From contig JAGLYY010000059.1 in the NCBI GenBank assembly GCA_023131935.1, positions 1 through 5,912 on the forward strand: a stretch of 5,912 bases of DNA, given 5' to 3'. A model generated the notes under the pieces. The model saw nothing but the letters and a program-made list of their open reading frames with translations. It did no database searches and was not told the DNA's origin. Positions 1-5,283 of this stretch are shown here, in pieces. The position numbers were made by a program, and so were the translations under genes. Position 1 is the stretch's first letter. Every line of letters begins with the position of its first letter. The stretch is from Spirochaetales bacterium. GTDB taxonomy: Bacteria; Spirochaetota; Spirochaetia; JAGLYY01.

Positions 1-1
1 C

Positions 2-1543
2 CTTGCCGGCTGCGGCGTGGTTTCAAAAGTGATCTGGGCCCTGCGATTTGCCAGTACACCTGTATATAACCAGGAGTTCTGTTTACTGAATCTCAGGCCC
101 GGTAATGAAACGATAATCCTCGAAGCCGTCAAACTGAGAAACCTTGTTGAGATTGACCGTTTAACGGAACACCTCGTTGCGGGTATGGTAAACCTTGAGG
201 AAACGAGGATTCCCGCCTTTTTTGAGGGGCAGGAAATTTTTGTTTATGATGCCCCCCTCCAGAAGAAATATTTTTCCAGGGTGTTCGGGTCCTCCGCTGA
301 ATTGGAGGCTTTTGATTTTGCTCCGGAGTTGGGAAAATATTACAGCAATATTGCCGGCAAGAGTTTGCTCAGGCTCAGGGACCAGAGCAGAATGATTCGC
401 TACCAGGAAAAACTTCCCGGGGAAATCGACGTATTAAAAAACGCTTTCTTTTCCCTGATACATAAACAACACCCCAGCCTTGCCGAGGGATTTACCGGAA
501 GCCTCGATCTCGTTGCCCTTGGCACCCTCGCGGACCTTATGCCCCTGGAAGATGAAAACCGTATCCTGGTGAAGCAGGGGATGGCAGTACTGAACAAAAC
601 GCCAAGAAAGGGCCTGCGGGAATTATTAATCAAGCAAAACCTCCTGGGAAAACATCTTTCGACCACCGATATAGGGTGGCAGATAACCCCGGTATTAAAC
701 GCTGCCGGCAGACTAGGAGTGCCGCAACAGGCGGTCAAACTTCTGTTAAGCGAAAACCCTGAGGAACTGGAGGCGCTCGGGGAGGAAGTGTTAAACTTAA
801 ATCGGGAGAGAAAGCGCCTTGGGGACAATATCTGGAAAACTCTCCTGAACCGGGCGGAAGAAAGTTTCAAGGAATTCGATGAACGTTTTGTCCTTTTGGG
901 TGATTCTTCGATTAACCGTGGAATTACCGGAATTCTTGCCGCCCGGCTTTCCCGCTACTTCAAGGTCCCCGCAATGGCCGTTGCTTTCCTCGATGATGTG
1001 AATGTAGGCTCGGTGCGCAGTTTCGGAGGGGTAAAGGTGAAAGGGATGCTTGAAAAGCTCTCGGACCTGTTTCTGGATTTTGGCGGCCATGATTTCGCGG
1101 CGGGGTTTTCCATGCCCCCCGGTTCCTACGAGCAGTTTCTTCGCCGCTTGCCTGACGCTGTGAAAAGATTACCGGTCGAGGAACCCCCGGAAGAGGAACT
1201 GATAATCGATGCCGAGTTGCCCCTCACTTACCTGAAACCGGCGCTGAATGATGTTGTTGAACTCTTTGAACCCTACGGTGAGTCCAATCCTCCGCTTCAA
1301 TTCCTCGTTAAAGGGATAAAAATTGAGAGTATGGATGTGATGGGTAAAACCGAACAGAAGCACCTGAAACTGCTCCTCGATTCCGGTACCCATAAATGGC
1401 CGGCGGTCTACTGGAGTGCCGCAGAAAGGGCCGAGAAAGACTTCCGGGTTGGTGATAAAGTTGATATCGTTTTCCGGTTGGGAAGAAATTATTTCCAGCA
1501 TAAGGAGATACTTCAGCTTACTATCCTGGATATGAAGCGGTGA
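2..1543 (+). CDS. recJ: RecJ single-strand-specific 5'-3' exonuclease, 3' part (5' end outside window)
   Basis: RecJ degrades single-stranded DNA 5'-3' in recombination and mismatch repair in the cytoplasm. The frame is open from base 2 and begins inside the conserved LAGCGV motif, which follows the DHH motif in RecJ, so the catalytic DHH region lies upstream of the window and the GTG at 17 is not the true start. Counting that GTG as residue 1, visible family motifs are LVALGTLADLMPL (165-177), NAAGRLG (228-234), GITGILAAR (302-310), the DHHA1 signature GGHDFAAGF (356-364) and a C-terminal OB-fold region (about 395-508) with EPYGESNPP. Two oddities: about 160 residues separate LAGCGV from LVALGT where E. 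coli RecJ has roughly 45, and the His of the usual W-H-x-G-V motif is Asn (N300). The last codons overlap the next gene by 4 nt. The family assignment is firm; the insertion is discussed in the findings. Confidence 0.95.
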   Translation, partial: LAGCGVVSKVIWALRFASTPVYNQEFCLLNLRPGNETIILEAVKLRNLVEIDRLTEHLVAGMVNLEETRIPAFFEGQEIFVYDAPLQKKYFSRVFGSSAELEAFDFAPELGKYYSNIAGKSLLRLRDQSRMIRYQEKLPGEIDVLKNAFFSLIHKQHPSLAEGFTGSLDLVALGTLADLMPLEDENRILVKQGMAVLNKTPRKGLRELLIKQNLLGKHLSTTDIGWQITPVLNAAGRLGVPQQAVKLLLSENPEELEALGEEVLNLNRERKRLGDNIWKTLLNRAEESFKEFDERFVLLGDSSINRGITGILAARLSRYFKVPAMAVAFLDDVNVGSVRSFGGVKVKGMLEKLSDLFLDFGGHDFAAGFSMPPGSYEQFLRRLPDAVKRLPVEEPPEEELIIDAELPLTYLKPALNDVVELFEPYGESNPPLQFLVKGIKIESMDVMGKTEQKHLKLLLDSGTHKWPAVYWSAAERAEKDFRVGDKVDIVFRLGRNYFQHKEILQLTILDMKR

Positions 1544-2484
1544 AGAGGCTCCGTTTCATATTCATACTCATCTCTCTTTTCTGGATCGCAAGTTATCCTC
1601 TGATCGCGCAGCCCTATCTCTCTCCGGGGAATGAGGTAGAGCAGGGGGGCTATCTCCAGGTTTTCTTTCATAACGGGGGAGGACCTCTCGAAGCGGAACT
1701 CCTCCAGGAGGGAAGGTCACAGCTCAGTGCTCAGGGCGGGGCCCTCCGGTTAGGACGGGGAAATACCATGGGAATCCTGCTCATGGGAATCCCAAGCACC
1801 CTTCCCCCGGGGGAGTACATCCTTAACGTGAGAGAGGAGGGGGGAGAGGAGTGGAACCTCCCGGTGAGGGTACTGGGCCGGGATTTTATCTTTGAGGAGA
1901 TCGTCTTAAATCGAAAGATGAGTGATCTCAGGACCTCACAGGAAAAGAGGAAAGCGGAAGAATCGAGGATCCTCGGACAACTCCTCTACGAGTACCATCC
2001 TGAAGCAATCTGGGAAACAGGAAAATTTATGGTGCCTGTCCCGGAGCCGAGGATAACATCCCGTTTTGGAGACAGGAGGACCTTTATCTACTCTGACGAT
2101 AAAACAGCCGGATCGATCCATCTCGGAATTGATTATGGTGCCCCTGCCGGTACAGCGGTAGCTGCCTGTGGAGCAGGACGGGTGGTGATGAGCTGTGAAA
2201 GAATACTGACGGGACATACCGTTGTGATAGAACATTTTCCAGGGGTTTATTCGTTGTATTATCACCTGGAAACCCGGTTTGTGGAGGAGGGGCAGCTCCT
2301 TGAAAAAGGGGAGCAGATAGGCACCATTGGAATGACAGGTCTCGCAACCGGGGCCCATCTTCACTGGGAGATACGGATATCCGGCATACCGGTAGAACCG
2401 GAAATCTTCCTTGGGACCCCCCTCATTGACAAAGCCCGGTATTTCAGTAAACTGATCCTTGAAAACTTTCACGAAAGGTGGTGA
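1540..2484 (+). CDS. Secreted M23/LytM-family peptidase
   Basis: Probable zinc endopeptidase (or LytM-like regulator) acting on peptidoglycan cross-links outside the cytoplasmic membrane. It has 314 residues with GTG start overlapping the recJ stop (GTGA), which implies translational coupling. Residues 1-23 form a signal peptide: KRLR, a hydrophobic core, then a likely cut after LIA; there is no lipobox Cys. Residues ~25-115 look beta-rich and may be an Ig-like domain; ~120-150 is charged and probably helical. The LytM domain runs from ~165 to 292, with SRFGDRR (174-180), H194 and D198 in HLGIDYG, H242 in YYH, and H273/H275 in GAHLHWE. These are the M23 metal-binding and catalytic positions, so the enzyme is probably active. 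It is followed 6 nt later by rpsU, in one apparent operon. The exact substrate cannot be read from sequence. Confidence 0.93.
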   Translation: MKRLRFIFILISLFWIASYPLIAQPYLSPGNEVEQGGYLQVFFHNGGGPLEAELLQEGRSQLSAQGGALRLGRGNTMGILLMGIPSTLPPGEYILNVREEGGEEWNLPVRVLGRDFIFEEIVLNRKMSDLRTSQEKRKAEESRILGQLLYEYHPEAIWETGKFMVPVPEPRITSRFGDRRTFIYSDDKTAGSIHLGIDYGAPAGTAVAACGAGRVVMSCERILTGHTVVIEHFPGVYSLYYHLETRFVEEGQLLEKGEQIGTIGMTGLATGAHLHWEIRISGIPVEPEIFLGTPLIDKARYFSKLILENFHERW

Positions 2485-2485
2485 T
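2475..2485 (+). promoter_or_regulatory. Extended Shine-Dalgarno sequence of rpsU
   Basis: AAGGTGGTGAT matches the full anti-Shine-Dalgarno complement AAGGAGGTGAT at 10 of 11 bases. It overlaps the end and stop codon of the peptidase gene. The AGGTGG core ends 9 nt before the ATC at 2491, which supports that codon as the rpsU start despite its not being ATG, GTG or TTG. Confidence 0.75.
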
Positions 2486-2490
2486 TTCTT

Positions 2491-2700
2491 ATCGCACAGG
2501 TTAAGATCGAAGACGGTGAACCCCTGGAAAAGGCTCTCAAGCGTTTTAAACGCATGGTAGAGAAAGAGGGTATCATCAGAGAATGGAAGAAGCGGGAGTA
2601 TTTCGAGAAACCCTCTACCATCCGAAACCGTAAGCGAAAAGCCCTGCAGCGGAAGCGTCAGAAGAAGCTCCGCAAGATTCAGGCTATGAAAAACTATTAG
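2491..2700 (+). CDS. rpsU: Small ribosomal subunit protein bS21, apparent ATC start
   Basis: bS21 is a basic 30S protein near the mRNA exit/anti-Shine-Dalgarno region, needed for initiation. From ATC at 2491 the product has 69 residues: (M)AQVKIEDGEPLEKALKRF, then KRMVEKEGIIREWKKREYFEKPS, then a Lys/Arg-rich tail ending MKNY. The core ALKRFKRMVEKEGI..E.KKREYFEKPS is diagnostic of S21, and the tail fits spirochaete-type versions. No ATG, GTG or TTG precedes the conserved region in this frame: the frame has a TGA at 2482-2484, then TTT, CTT, ATC. The GTG at 2481 is in another frame and meets TAA after seven codons. The first in-frame ATG (2551-2553) would delete 20 conserved residues. ATC is chosen because it aligns with the usual Met of MAxVKIEDGE and sits well behind a strong Shine-Dalgarno. 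A sequencing error at this codon is the main alternative. Confidence 0.9.
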   Translation: MAQVKIEDGEPLEKALKRFKRMVEKEGIIREWKKREYFEKPSTIRNRKRKALQRKRQKKLRKIQAMKNY

Positions 2701-2722
2701 GTAATTGTTTTTTGTGAAACCG

Positions 2723-2749
2723 AGAGGTCCCCAGGGGGCCTCTTTTTTT
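2723..2749 (+). terminator. Rho-independent terminator of the recJ-peptidase-rpsU operon
   Basis: AGAGGTCCC pairs with GGGGCCTCT (2735-2743) in a 9-bp stem with one G-T pair and a CAG loop, running directly into T7 (2743-2749). It lies 22 nt after the rpsU stop and before the convergent toxin gene. Confidence 0.93.
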
Positions 2750-2765
2750 GTGCACGCGTGCCGCG

Positions 2766-2820
2766 TGCCGTTGTATAAATATTCAGTGGTATTAAAGATG
2801 AAGAGAAGACGGTAACATCC
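2766..2820 (+). repeat. Dispersed ~57-bp boundary repeat, copy 1
   Basis: First of four same-orientation copies. The consensus reads TGCCATTGTAAAAATAATCA, then G[CT]GGTATTAAAGATGAAG, then AGAAGAGGGTAAAACAACGG. Copy 1 shares 22 identical bases with copy 4 (GGTATTAAAGATGAAGAG onward) and a further 11-base upstream extension TGCCGCGTGCC (2759-2769) with copy 3. Outer ends resemble a short inverted repeat (CCGTTGT / ACAACGG). It lies between the rpsU terminator and the first toxin-antitoxin pair. Confidence 0.85.
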
Positions 2821-2843
2821 ATGTGCCGAGCTGTCTTGTTCTC

Positions 2844-3098
2844 TCAATTCCTATACACATCTTTTCTATGTTGAATTCGGAGAACCAAGACGGAATCATT
2901 AATTATTGAGTAAATAACACGATAATTTCCAACTCTGTATTTTCGCAATCCGGCAAACTGGCCTTGCAATTCTGGTAATTGATCAGCTATTAAAGAAAGC
3001 TCTGAAGTTATTTTTCTTAGAATCCGATCAGCTTCAGGGCGATCTATTTTTTTCATGTCTTTTGCAACTGACTTTTTGAATGTAATATTATAAGCCAA
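2844..3098 (-). CDS. RelE/ParE-family toxin of TA pair 1
   Basis: 84-residue protein of the RelE/ParE fold; members either cleave ribosome-bound mRNA or inhibit gyrase, and the sequence does not decide which. The start is TTG at 3098, lying inside the antitoxin gene so the two overlap by 11 nt; MAYNITFKKSVAKDMKK is the usual N-terminal strand-helix. The signature LRKYRVGNYRVIY (51-63) and the C-terminal HRKDVY (77-82) carry the basic and Tyr residues typical of RelE-type RNases (R52, R55, R60, R78, Y82), so mRNA cleavage is the favoured guess. It is translated after its antitoxin (3088-3306) from one promoter and is convergent with rpsU. The toxin end lies 24 nt from boundary repeat copy 1. 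Confidence 0.88.
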   Translation of the reverse strand: MAYNITFKKSVAKDMKKIDRPEADRILRKITSELSLIADQLPELQGQFAGLRKYRVGNYRVIYSIINDSVLVLRIQHRKDVYRN

Positions 3099-3306
3099 TC
3101 TCTTTTCTCATTTCTTCCATTGATATTACAGAATCAGAAGTATTTCGGAGTCGATCAAGACTTACTTGTAAGTCTGCCTGATCATGCAAATAAACCTCAA
3201 GAGCTTTTTGTACAAGAAATGATTTAGACCTTTCCGTAGCTAATGCAATATCGCTGAGTTCTTTTGCCAATATATCTGGTAATCTTATTGAAAGTGCAAT
3301 GCTCAT
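3088..3306 (-). CDS. Ribbon-helix-helix antitoxin of TA pair 1 (RelB/CopG-like)
   Basis: 72-residue protein with the strand ALSIRLPD (4-11), then helix ILAKELSDIALATE, turn and helix SKSFLVQKALEVYL: the ribbon-helix-helix DNA-binding fold, used as a dimer to bind its own operator. The acidic/basic C-terminal part ending MEEMRKEIGL should wrap the toxin. The ATG at 3306 is preceded by GGGGGT as Shine-Dalgarno. It is first in the pair, as is usual for antitoxins, and the toxin start overlaps its last codons. Its C-terminal RKEIGL resembles RKELGL of the pair-2 antitoxin, so the two pairs belong to one family though they are clearly diverged. Confidence 0.87.
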   Translation of the reverse strand: MSIALSIRLPDILAKELSDIALATERSKSFLVQKALEVYLHDQADLQVSLDRLRNTSDSVISMEEMRKEIGL

Positions 3307-3320
3307 ATTTCACTACCCCC

Positions 3321-3343
3321 ATTGTATTCTCTTGTAATACAAT
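3321..3343. promoter_or_regulatory. Operator-like inverted repeat of TA pair 1
   Basis: ATTGTATT (3321-3328) and AATACAAT (3336-3343) form a perfect 8-bp inverted repeat with a 7-nt spacer, just upstream of the antitoxin gene. The right half contains CTTGTAATACAA, identical to the pair-2 operator. Likely binding site of the ribbon-helix-helix antitoxin. Confidence 0.65.
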
Positions 3344-3369
3344 GTAATTTATATTTGCTCACAAGTCAA
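3341..3369 (-). promoter_or_regulatory. Probable promoter of TA pair 1
   Basis: On the minus strand, TTGACT (3369-3364) is followed after 17 nt by TACATT (3346-3341). The -35 is good and the -10 is weak; the -10 touches the operator-like inverted repeat, which fits autorepression. The call rests on spacing and context. Confidence 0.4.
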
Positions 3370-3435
3370 TAGTGGATCATTATTTAATGAAGAATTAATA
3401 TCCTCTTTTCCATATGCGAACAGCTTCGAAAGGCT

Positions 3436-3492
3436 TGCCGTCGTAAAAATCATAAGCGGTACTATAGATGGAGAGAAGAGGGAAAACAACGG
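3436..3492 (+). repeat. Dispersed ~57-bp boundary repeat, copy 2
   Basis: Most divergent copy, beginning TGCCGTCGTAAAAATCATAA and ending GAGAGAAGAGGGAAAACAACGG. Its outer ends CCGTCGT and ACAACGG are nearly complementary. It lies between the divergent pairs 1 and 2, in the same orientation as the other copies even though the neighbouring genes switch strand. Confidence 0.75.
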
Positions 3493-3529
3493 GGGTTGTT
3501 AGTCCATTTTCAACTGAGGTAGGGATATG

Positions 3530-3558
3530 TTGATTGTTTTCGGTATTGGTGTTATACT
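3530..3558 (+). promoter_or_regulatory. Promoter of TA pair 2
   Basis: TTGATT (3530-3535), 17-bp spacer, TATACT (3553-3558): a good sigma-70-type promoter ending 20 nt before the antitoxin ATG. The -10 runs into the palindromic operator, so bound antitoxin would block RNA polymerase. Confidence 0.7.
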
Positions 3559-3569
3559 TGTAATACAAG
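3557..3569. promoter_or_regulatory. Operator-like palindrome of TA pair 2
   Basis: CTTGT-AAT-ACAAG, two 5-base arms around a 3-nt centre, lies between the -10 box and the Shine-Dalgarno AGAGG (3568-3572). Twelve of its 13 bases recur in order upstream of pair 1 (3331-3342). Confidence 0.65.
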
Positions 3570-3578
3570 AGGTGTGCT

Positions 3579-3791
3579 ATGTTGGCCGTTCGACTTGATC
3601 CAAAAATTGAAGAAGAGCTTTCCCGTCTGGCGCGTGAGACAGGGCGAAGCAAGAGCTATTACGTGAAGCAAGCAATAGAAAACTTTCTGGAGGAACGGAA
3701 AGATTATCTTCTGGCTCTTGCTGTTCTTGAGCGAGAAGAGCCACGTAGGTCTTTGGCGGAAGTGAGAAAAGAGCTTGGCTTGGAACGTTAA
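3579..3791 (+). CDS. Ribbon-helix-helix antitoxin of TA pair 2 (RelB/CopG-like)
   Basis: 70-residue ribbon-helix-helix protein: strand MLAVRLDPK (1-9), helix IEEELSRLARETG, turn, helix SKSYYVKQAIENFLEE (24-39), then a charged C-terminal segment REEPRRSLAEVRKELGLER that should bind the toxin. This arrangement is typical of RelB/ParD-like antitoxins acting as dimeric autorepressors. The ATG is preceded by AGAGGTG with about 6 nt spacing, and the promoter and palindrome lie directly upstream. Its last 17 nt overlap the toxin gene. The SKS turn and RKE[IL]GL ending are shared with the pair-1 antitoxin. Confidence 0.9.
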   Translation: MLAVRLDPKIEEELSRLARETGRSKSYYVKQAIENFLEERKDYLLALAVLEREEPRRSLAEVRKELGLER

Positions 3792-4044
3792 GCTGACCGC
3801 TACTGTAGTAAAGCAGCTTAAGAAGCTGGACCGGAAATGGCAGTCCGTAATTCTCGATTACCTGGAAGATGAAATAGCAGCGCTTTATGATCCTCGAAGT
3901 CGGGGTAAAGCGCTATCAGGTGACAAGAAAGGTCTATGGCGCTATCGTGTTGGTGATTACCGCCTTCTTTGTCAGATATTAGACAGCGATTTGGTCATTG
4001 TCGCTGTAACGATAGGGCACCGGAAAAATGAATATATGGATTGA
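3775..4044 (+). CDS. RelE-family mRNA interferase toxin of TA pair 2
   Basis: 89-residue RelE-type toxin expected to cleave mRNA on the ribosome. The start is TTG at 3775 inside the antitoxin gene; MAWNVKLTATVVKQLKKLDR is a standard RelE N-terminus, and no later in-frame start would keep it. GLWRYRVGDYRLLCQI (53-68) and the C-terminal GHRKNEYMD (81-89) match the RelE family well: R56, R58, R63, R83 and Y87 are candidates for the basic/Tyr active surface. It is closer to canonical RelE than the pair-1 toxin. It depends on translation of the upstream antitoxin because of the 17-nt overlap, a normal way to keep toxin below antitoxin. Confidence 0.92.
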   Translation: MAWNVKLTATVVKQLKKLDRKWQSVILDYLEDEIAALYDPRSRGKALSGDKKGLWRYRVGDYRLLCQILDSDLVIVAVTIGHRKNEYMD

Positions 4045-4157
4045 TCGTATTCTGCACCTAAAAGAAAGGTATCGATAGTATTGAGGATAATCTCTCTGTT
4101 TTAATGAGATAGTAATTTTTCCAGAAAAGAGAAAATAACATTCCTCATCTGATAATC

Positions 4158-4222
4158 TGCCGCGTGCCATTGTAAAAATAATCAGTGATATTTATAGATG
4201 AAGAGAAGATGAGTACAACAGG
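4158..4222 (+). repeat. Dispersed ~57-bp boundary repeat, copy 3
   Basis: The core starts at 4165 and shares TGCCATTGTAAAAATAATCA plus one further base (21 bases) exactly with copy 4, then GATGAAGAGAAGA. It has a 1-nt insertion near the middle relative to the other copies. The extra TGCCGCGTGCC at 4158-4168 is shared only with copy 1. Ends read CCATTGT and ACAACAGG. It follows toxin 2 by ~115 nt. Confidence 0.85.
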
Positions 4223-4472
4223 ATGGATAAAGACTACCTGAGCAGTGAATTTCATAATGGAAAACCGGAAGTTCTGCTGAGCCCATAGATGAAATGGGGA
4301 GATGCTTCAAACTGTTTTCATTGATACCTCGGACATTTCGCCAAAAGAAGGAATGCGGCCGGAACAGCTTCGTGGGTTCAACCTTTAGGAAATTTCTTCC
4401 GGGGGCTGTTTAAGGATAAACCCGGAGTGTTAGGGAGTATGGCTGTTTTCCGGATTGTGTTTGTGGAGATTA
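4223..4472. other. Unassigned stretch between repeat 3 and TA pair 3; possible decayed gene
   Basis: About 250 nt with no intact gene I recognise. On the plus strand there are short broken frames, such as MDKDYLSSEFHNGKPEVLLSP (4224-4289) and, in another frame, MLQTVFIDTSDISPKEGM (from 4302, stop at 4388). On the minus strand a stop-free frame of about 65 codons runs into the repeat. None has a family match I can name. It makes this repeat interval some 400 nt longer than the other two, so it may be the remains of a further cassette gene. Confidence 0.35.
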
Positions 4473-4985
4473 TTAGTTTGTATCATCTTTTAATTGTTGT
4501 AAAATCTTATTGAGTAGAGAGGGTTTGATGTGAAGAGATGATTTCAGAGGAATCGAGCGGATAATATCAATAACTTCTGTTATTGTTTTCTGTTTTCTAC
4601 GCACAGCACGAATAATGATACCAATAGTTCCATGAACTTTTAATTTCAAGGTGATTGCGGCAAGTCTTGCGGTAGAATCATCAGTAATTAAAATAGAATC
4701 CGGTGTGGTAAGTATATAAGCAAGGGCCTCTTGCTCTCCTTCATGGAGGGAAAGAGAAGCAATAAGCGTTTCAAGTTCTATATGCTGGATTTGATTGATG
4801 GTTATCTGTTCAAAGCTAAACTGACTATTCTGCAGTACTTGTGGCCTATGAAATTTTATCTCTTGCAAAACTGCATCAGAGATGAAAATTTTACTGAAAT
4901 CAGAAAGCAGGTCAAGACAATCTAATTCATCTAAATGGATGAGGGGTCCAGCGTCGCAAACGATAGAAAATGGACTTTTATTCAT
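4473..4985 (-). CDS. PIN-like domain protein (DUF3368-type), probable toxin of TA pair 3
   Basis: 170-residue protein with a PIN-like nuclease fold; PIN toxins are Mg-dependent RNases. The start chosen is ATG at 4985, giving MNKSPFSIVCDAGPLIHL. The frame extends to 5117 but that part only overlaps the antitoxin gene. The N-terminal VCDAGPLIHLDELD gives acidic D11; further acidic residues in family-typical contexts are E42 (SDAVLQEIK), E84 (HEGEQEALAYIL) and D102/D103 (ILITDDSTARLAA). All four acidic positions of the PIN active site thus seem present. The C-terminal half (GTIGIIIRAVRRKQ, then helices) resembles DUF3368 proteins. It overlaps the upstream ribbon-helix-helix gene by 8 nt (ATGAATAA). 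Toxin activity is inferred from gene pairing. Confidence 0.8.
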   Translation of the reverse strand: MNKSPFSIVCDAGPLIHLDELDCLDLLSDFSKIFISDAVLQEIKFHRPQVLQNSQFSFEQITINQIQHIELETLIASLSLHEGEQEALAYILTTPDSILITDDSTARLAAITLKLKVHGTIGIIIRAVRRKQKTITEVIDIIRSIPLKSSLHIKPSLLNKILQQLKDDTN

Positions 4986-5175
4986 TCCCACGAAAGCCCC
5001 ACTCAACGTCTTCTTGAATGAATTGTTCCATAATCTCTGGTTTGTGAGAATCAAGGAAACGTCTGAGGGCGTCAGAAAGAATTTCATCCATATTTGAGAA
5101 CCATCCTTCATTAACAAGCAGCTGCATTTGTTTGCTCAATTGCTTGGGAATACGGGCTTGAAATTCTGTATTCAT
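4978..5175 (-). CDS. Ribbon-helix-helix-like antitoxin of TA pair 3
   Basis: 65-residue protein: strand TEFQARIPK (3-11), helix QLSKQMQLLVNEGWF, turn, helix NMDEILSDALRRFLDSH, then an acidic tail IMEQFIQEDVEWGFRGNE. This fits a CopG/ParD-like DNA-binding antitoxin with a C-terminal toxin-binding tail; the EGWFSNMDEILSDALRRFL pattern is common in such partners of PIN proteins. The start ATG at 5175 sits 5 nt behind a consensus AGGAGG (5182-5187 on the complementary strand). It is first in the pair and its stop overlaps the PIN gene start, so the two are coupled. It is not noticeably similar to the other two antitoxins. Confidence 0.8.
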   Translation of the reverse strand: MNTEFQARIPKQLSKQMQLLVNEGWFSNMDEILSDALRRFLDSHKPEIMEQFIQEDVEWGFRGNE

Positions 5176-5178
5176 ACA
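5167..5178. promoter_or_regulatory. Small palindrome over the start codon of TA pair 3
   Basis: TGTAT-TC-ATACA, 5-bp arms with a 2-nt centre, spans the ATG of the antitoxin. It resembles the TGTAATACA core of the other two operators. It may be an operator or chance. Confidence 0.3.
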
Positions 5179-5283
5179 ATTCCTCCTGGTTACAGGGTAA
5201 ATAAAACGAAAGAAAAAGGCAATTGCTTTCTATTCGCGGAAATCCATTTCGGATGCTCTGTGGATTAAGCACTGGCAAGCCTG

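Noticed and set aside
1936..2847. Long minus-strand frame of about 300 codons
   Set aside because: It lies opposite the M23 peptidase and rpsU, which have clear family motifs, and crosses the terminator and repeat; its sequence has no recognisable domain.
3395..3652. Minus-strand frame of 85 codons across repeat 2 and the pair-2 promoter
   Set aside because: It overlaps the antitoxin start, promoter and repeat, and has no ribosome site or known family.
4090..4110. Terminator after toxin 2
   Set aside because: ATCTC/GAGAT is only a 5-bp AT-rich stem with an 11-nt loop, and the following T run is offset; too weak to call.
4986..5117. N-terminal extension of the PIN-like protein
   Set aside because: It only overlaps the antitoxin gene in another frame. 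PIN homology begins at MNKSPFSIVCDAG, and the 8-nt overlap start is typical of TA pairs.
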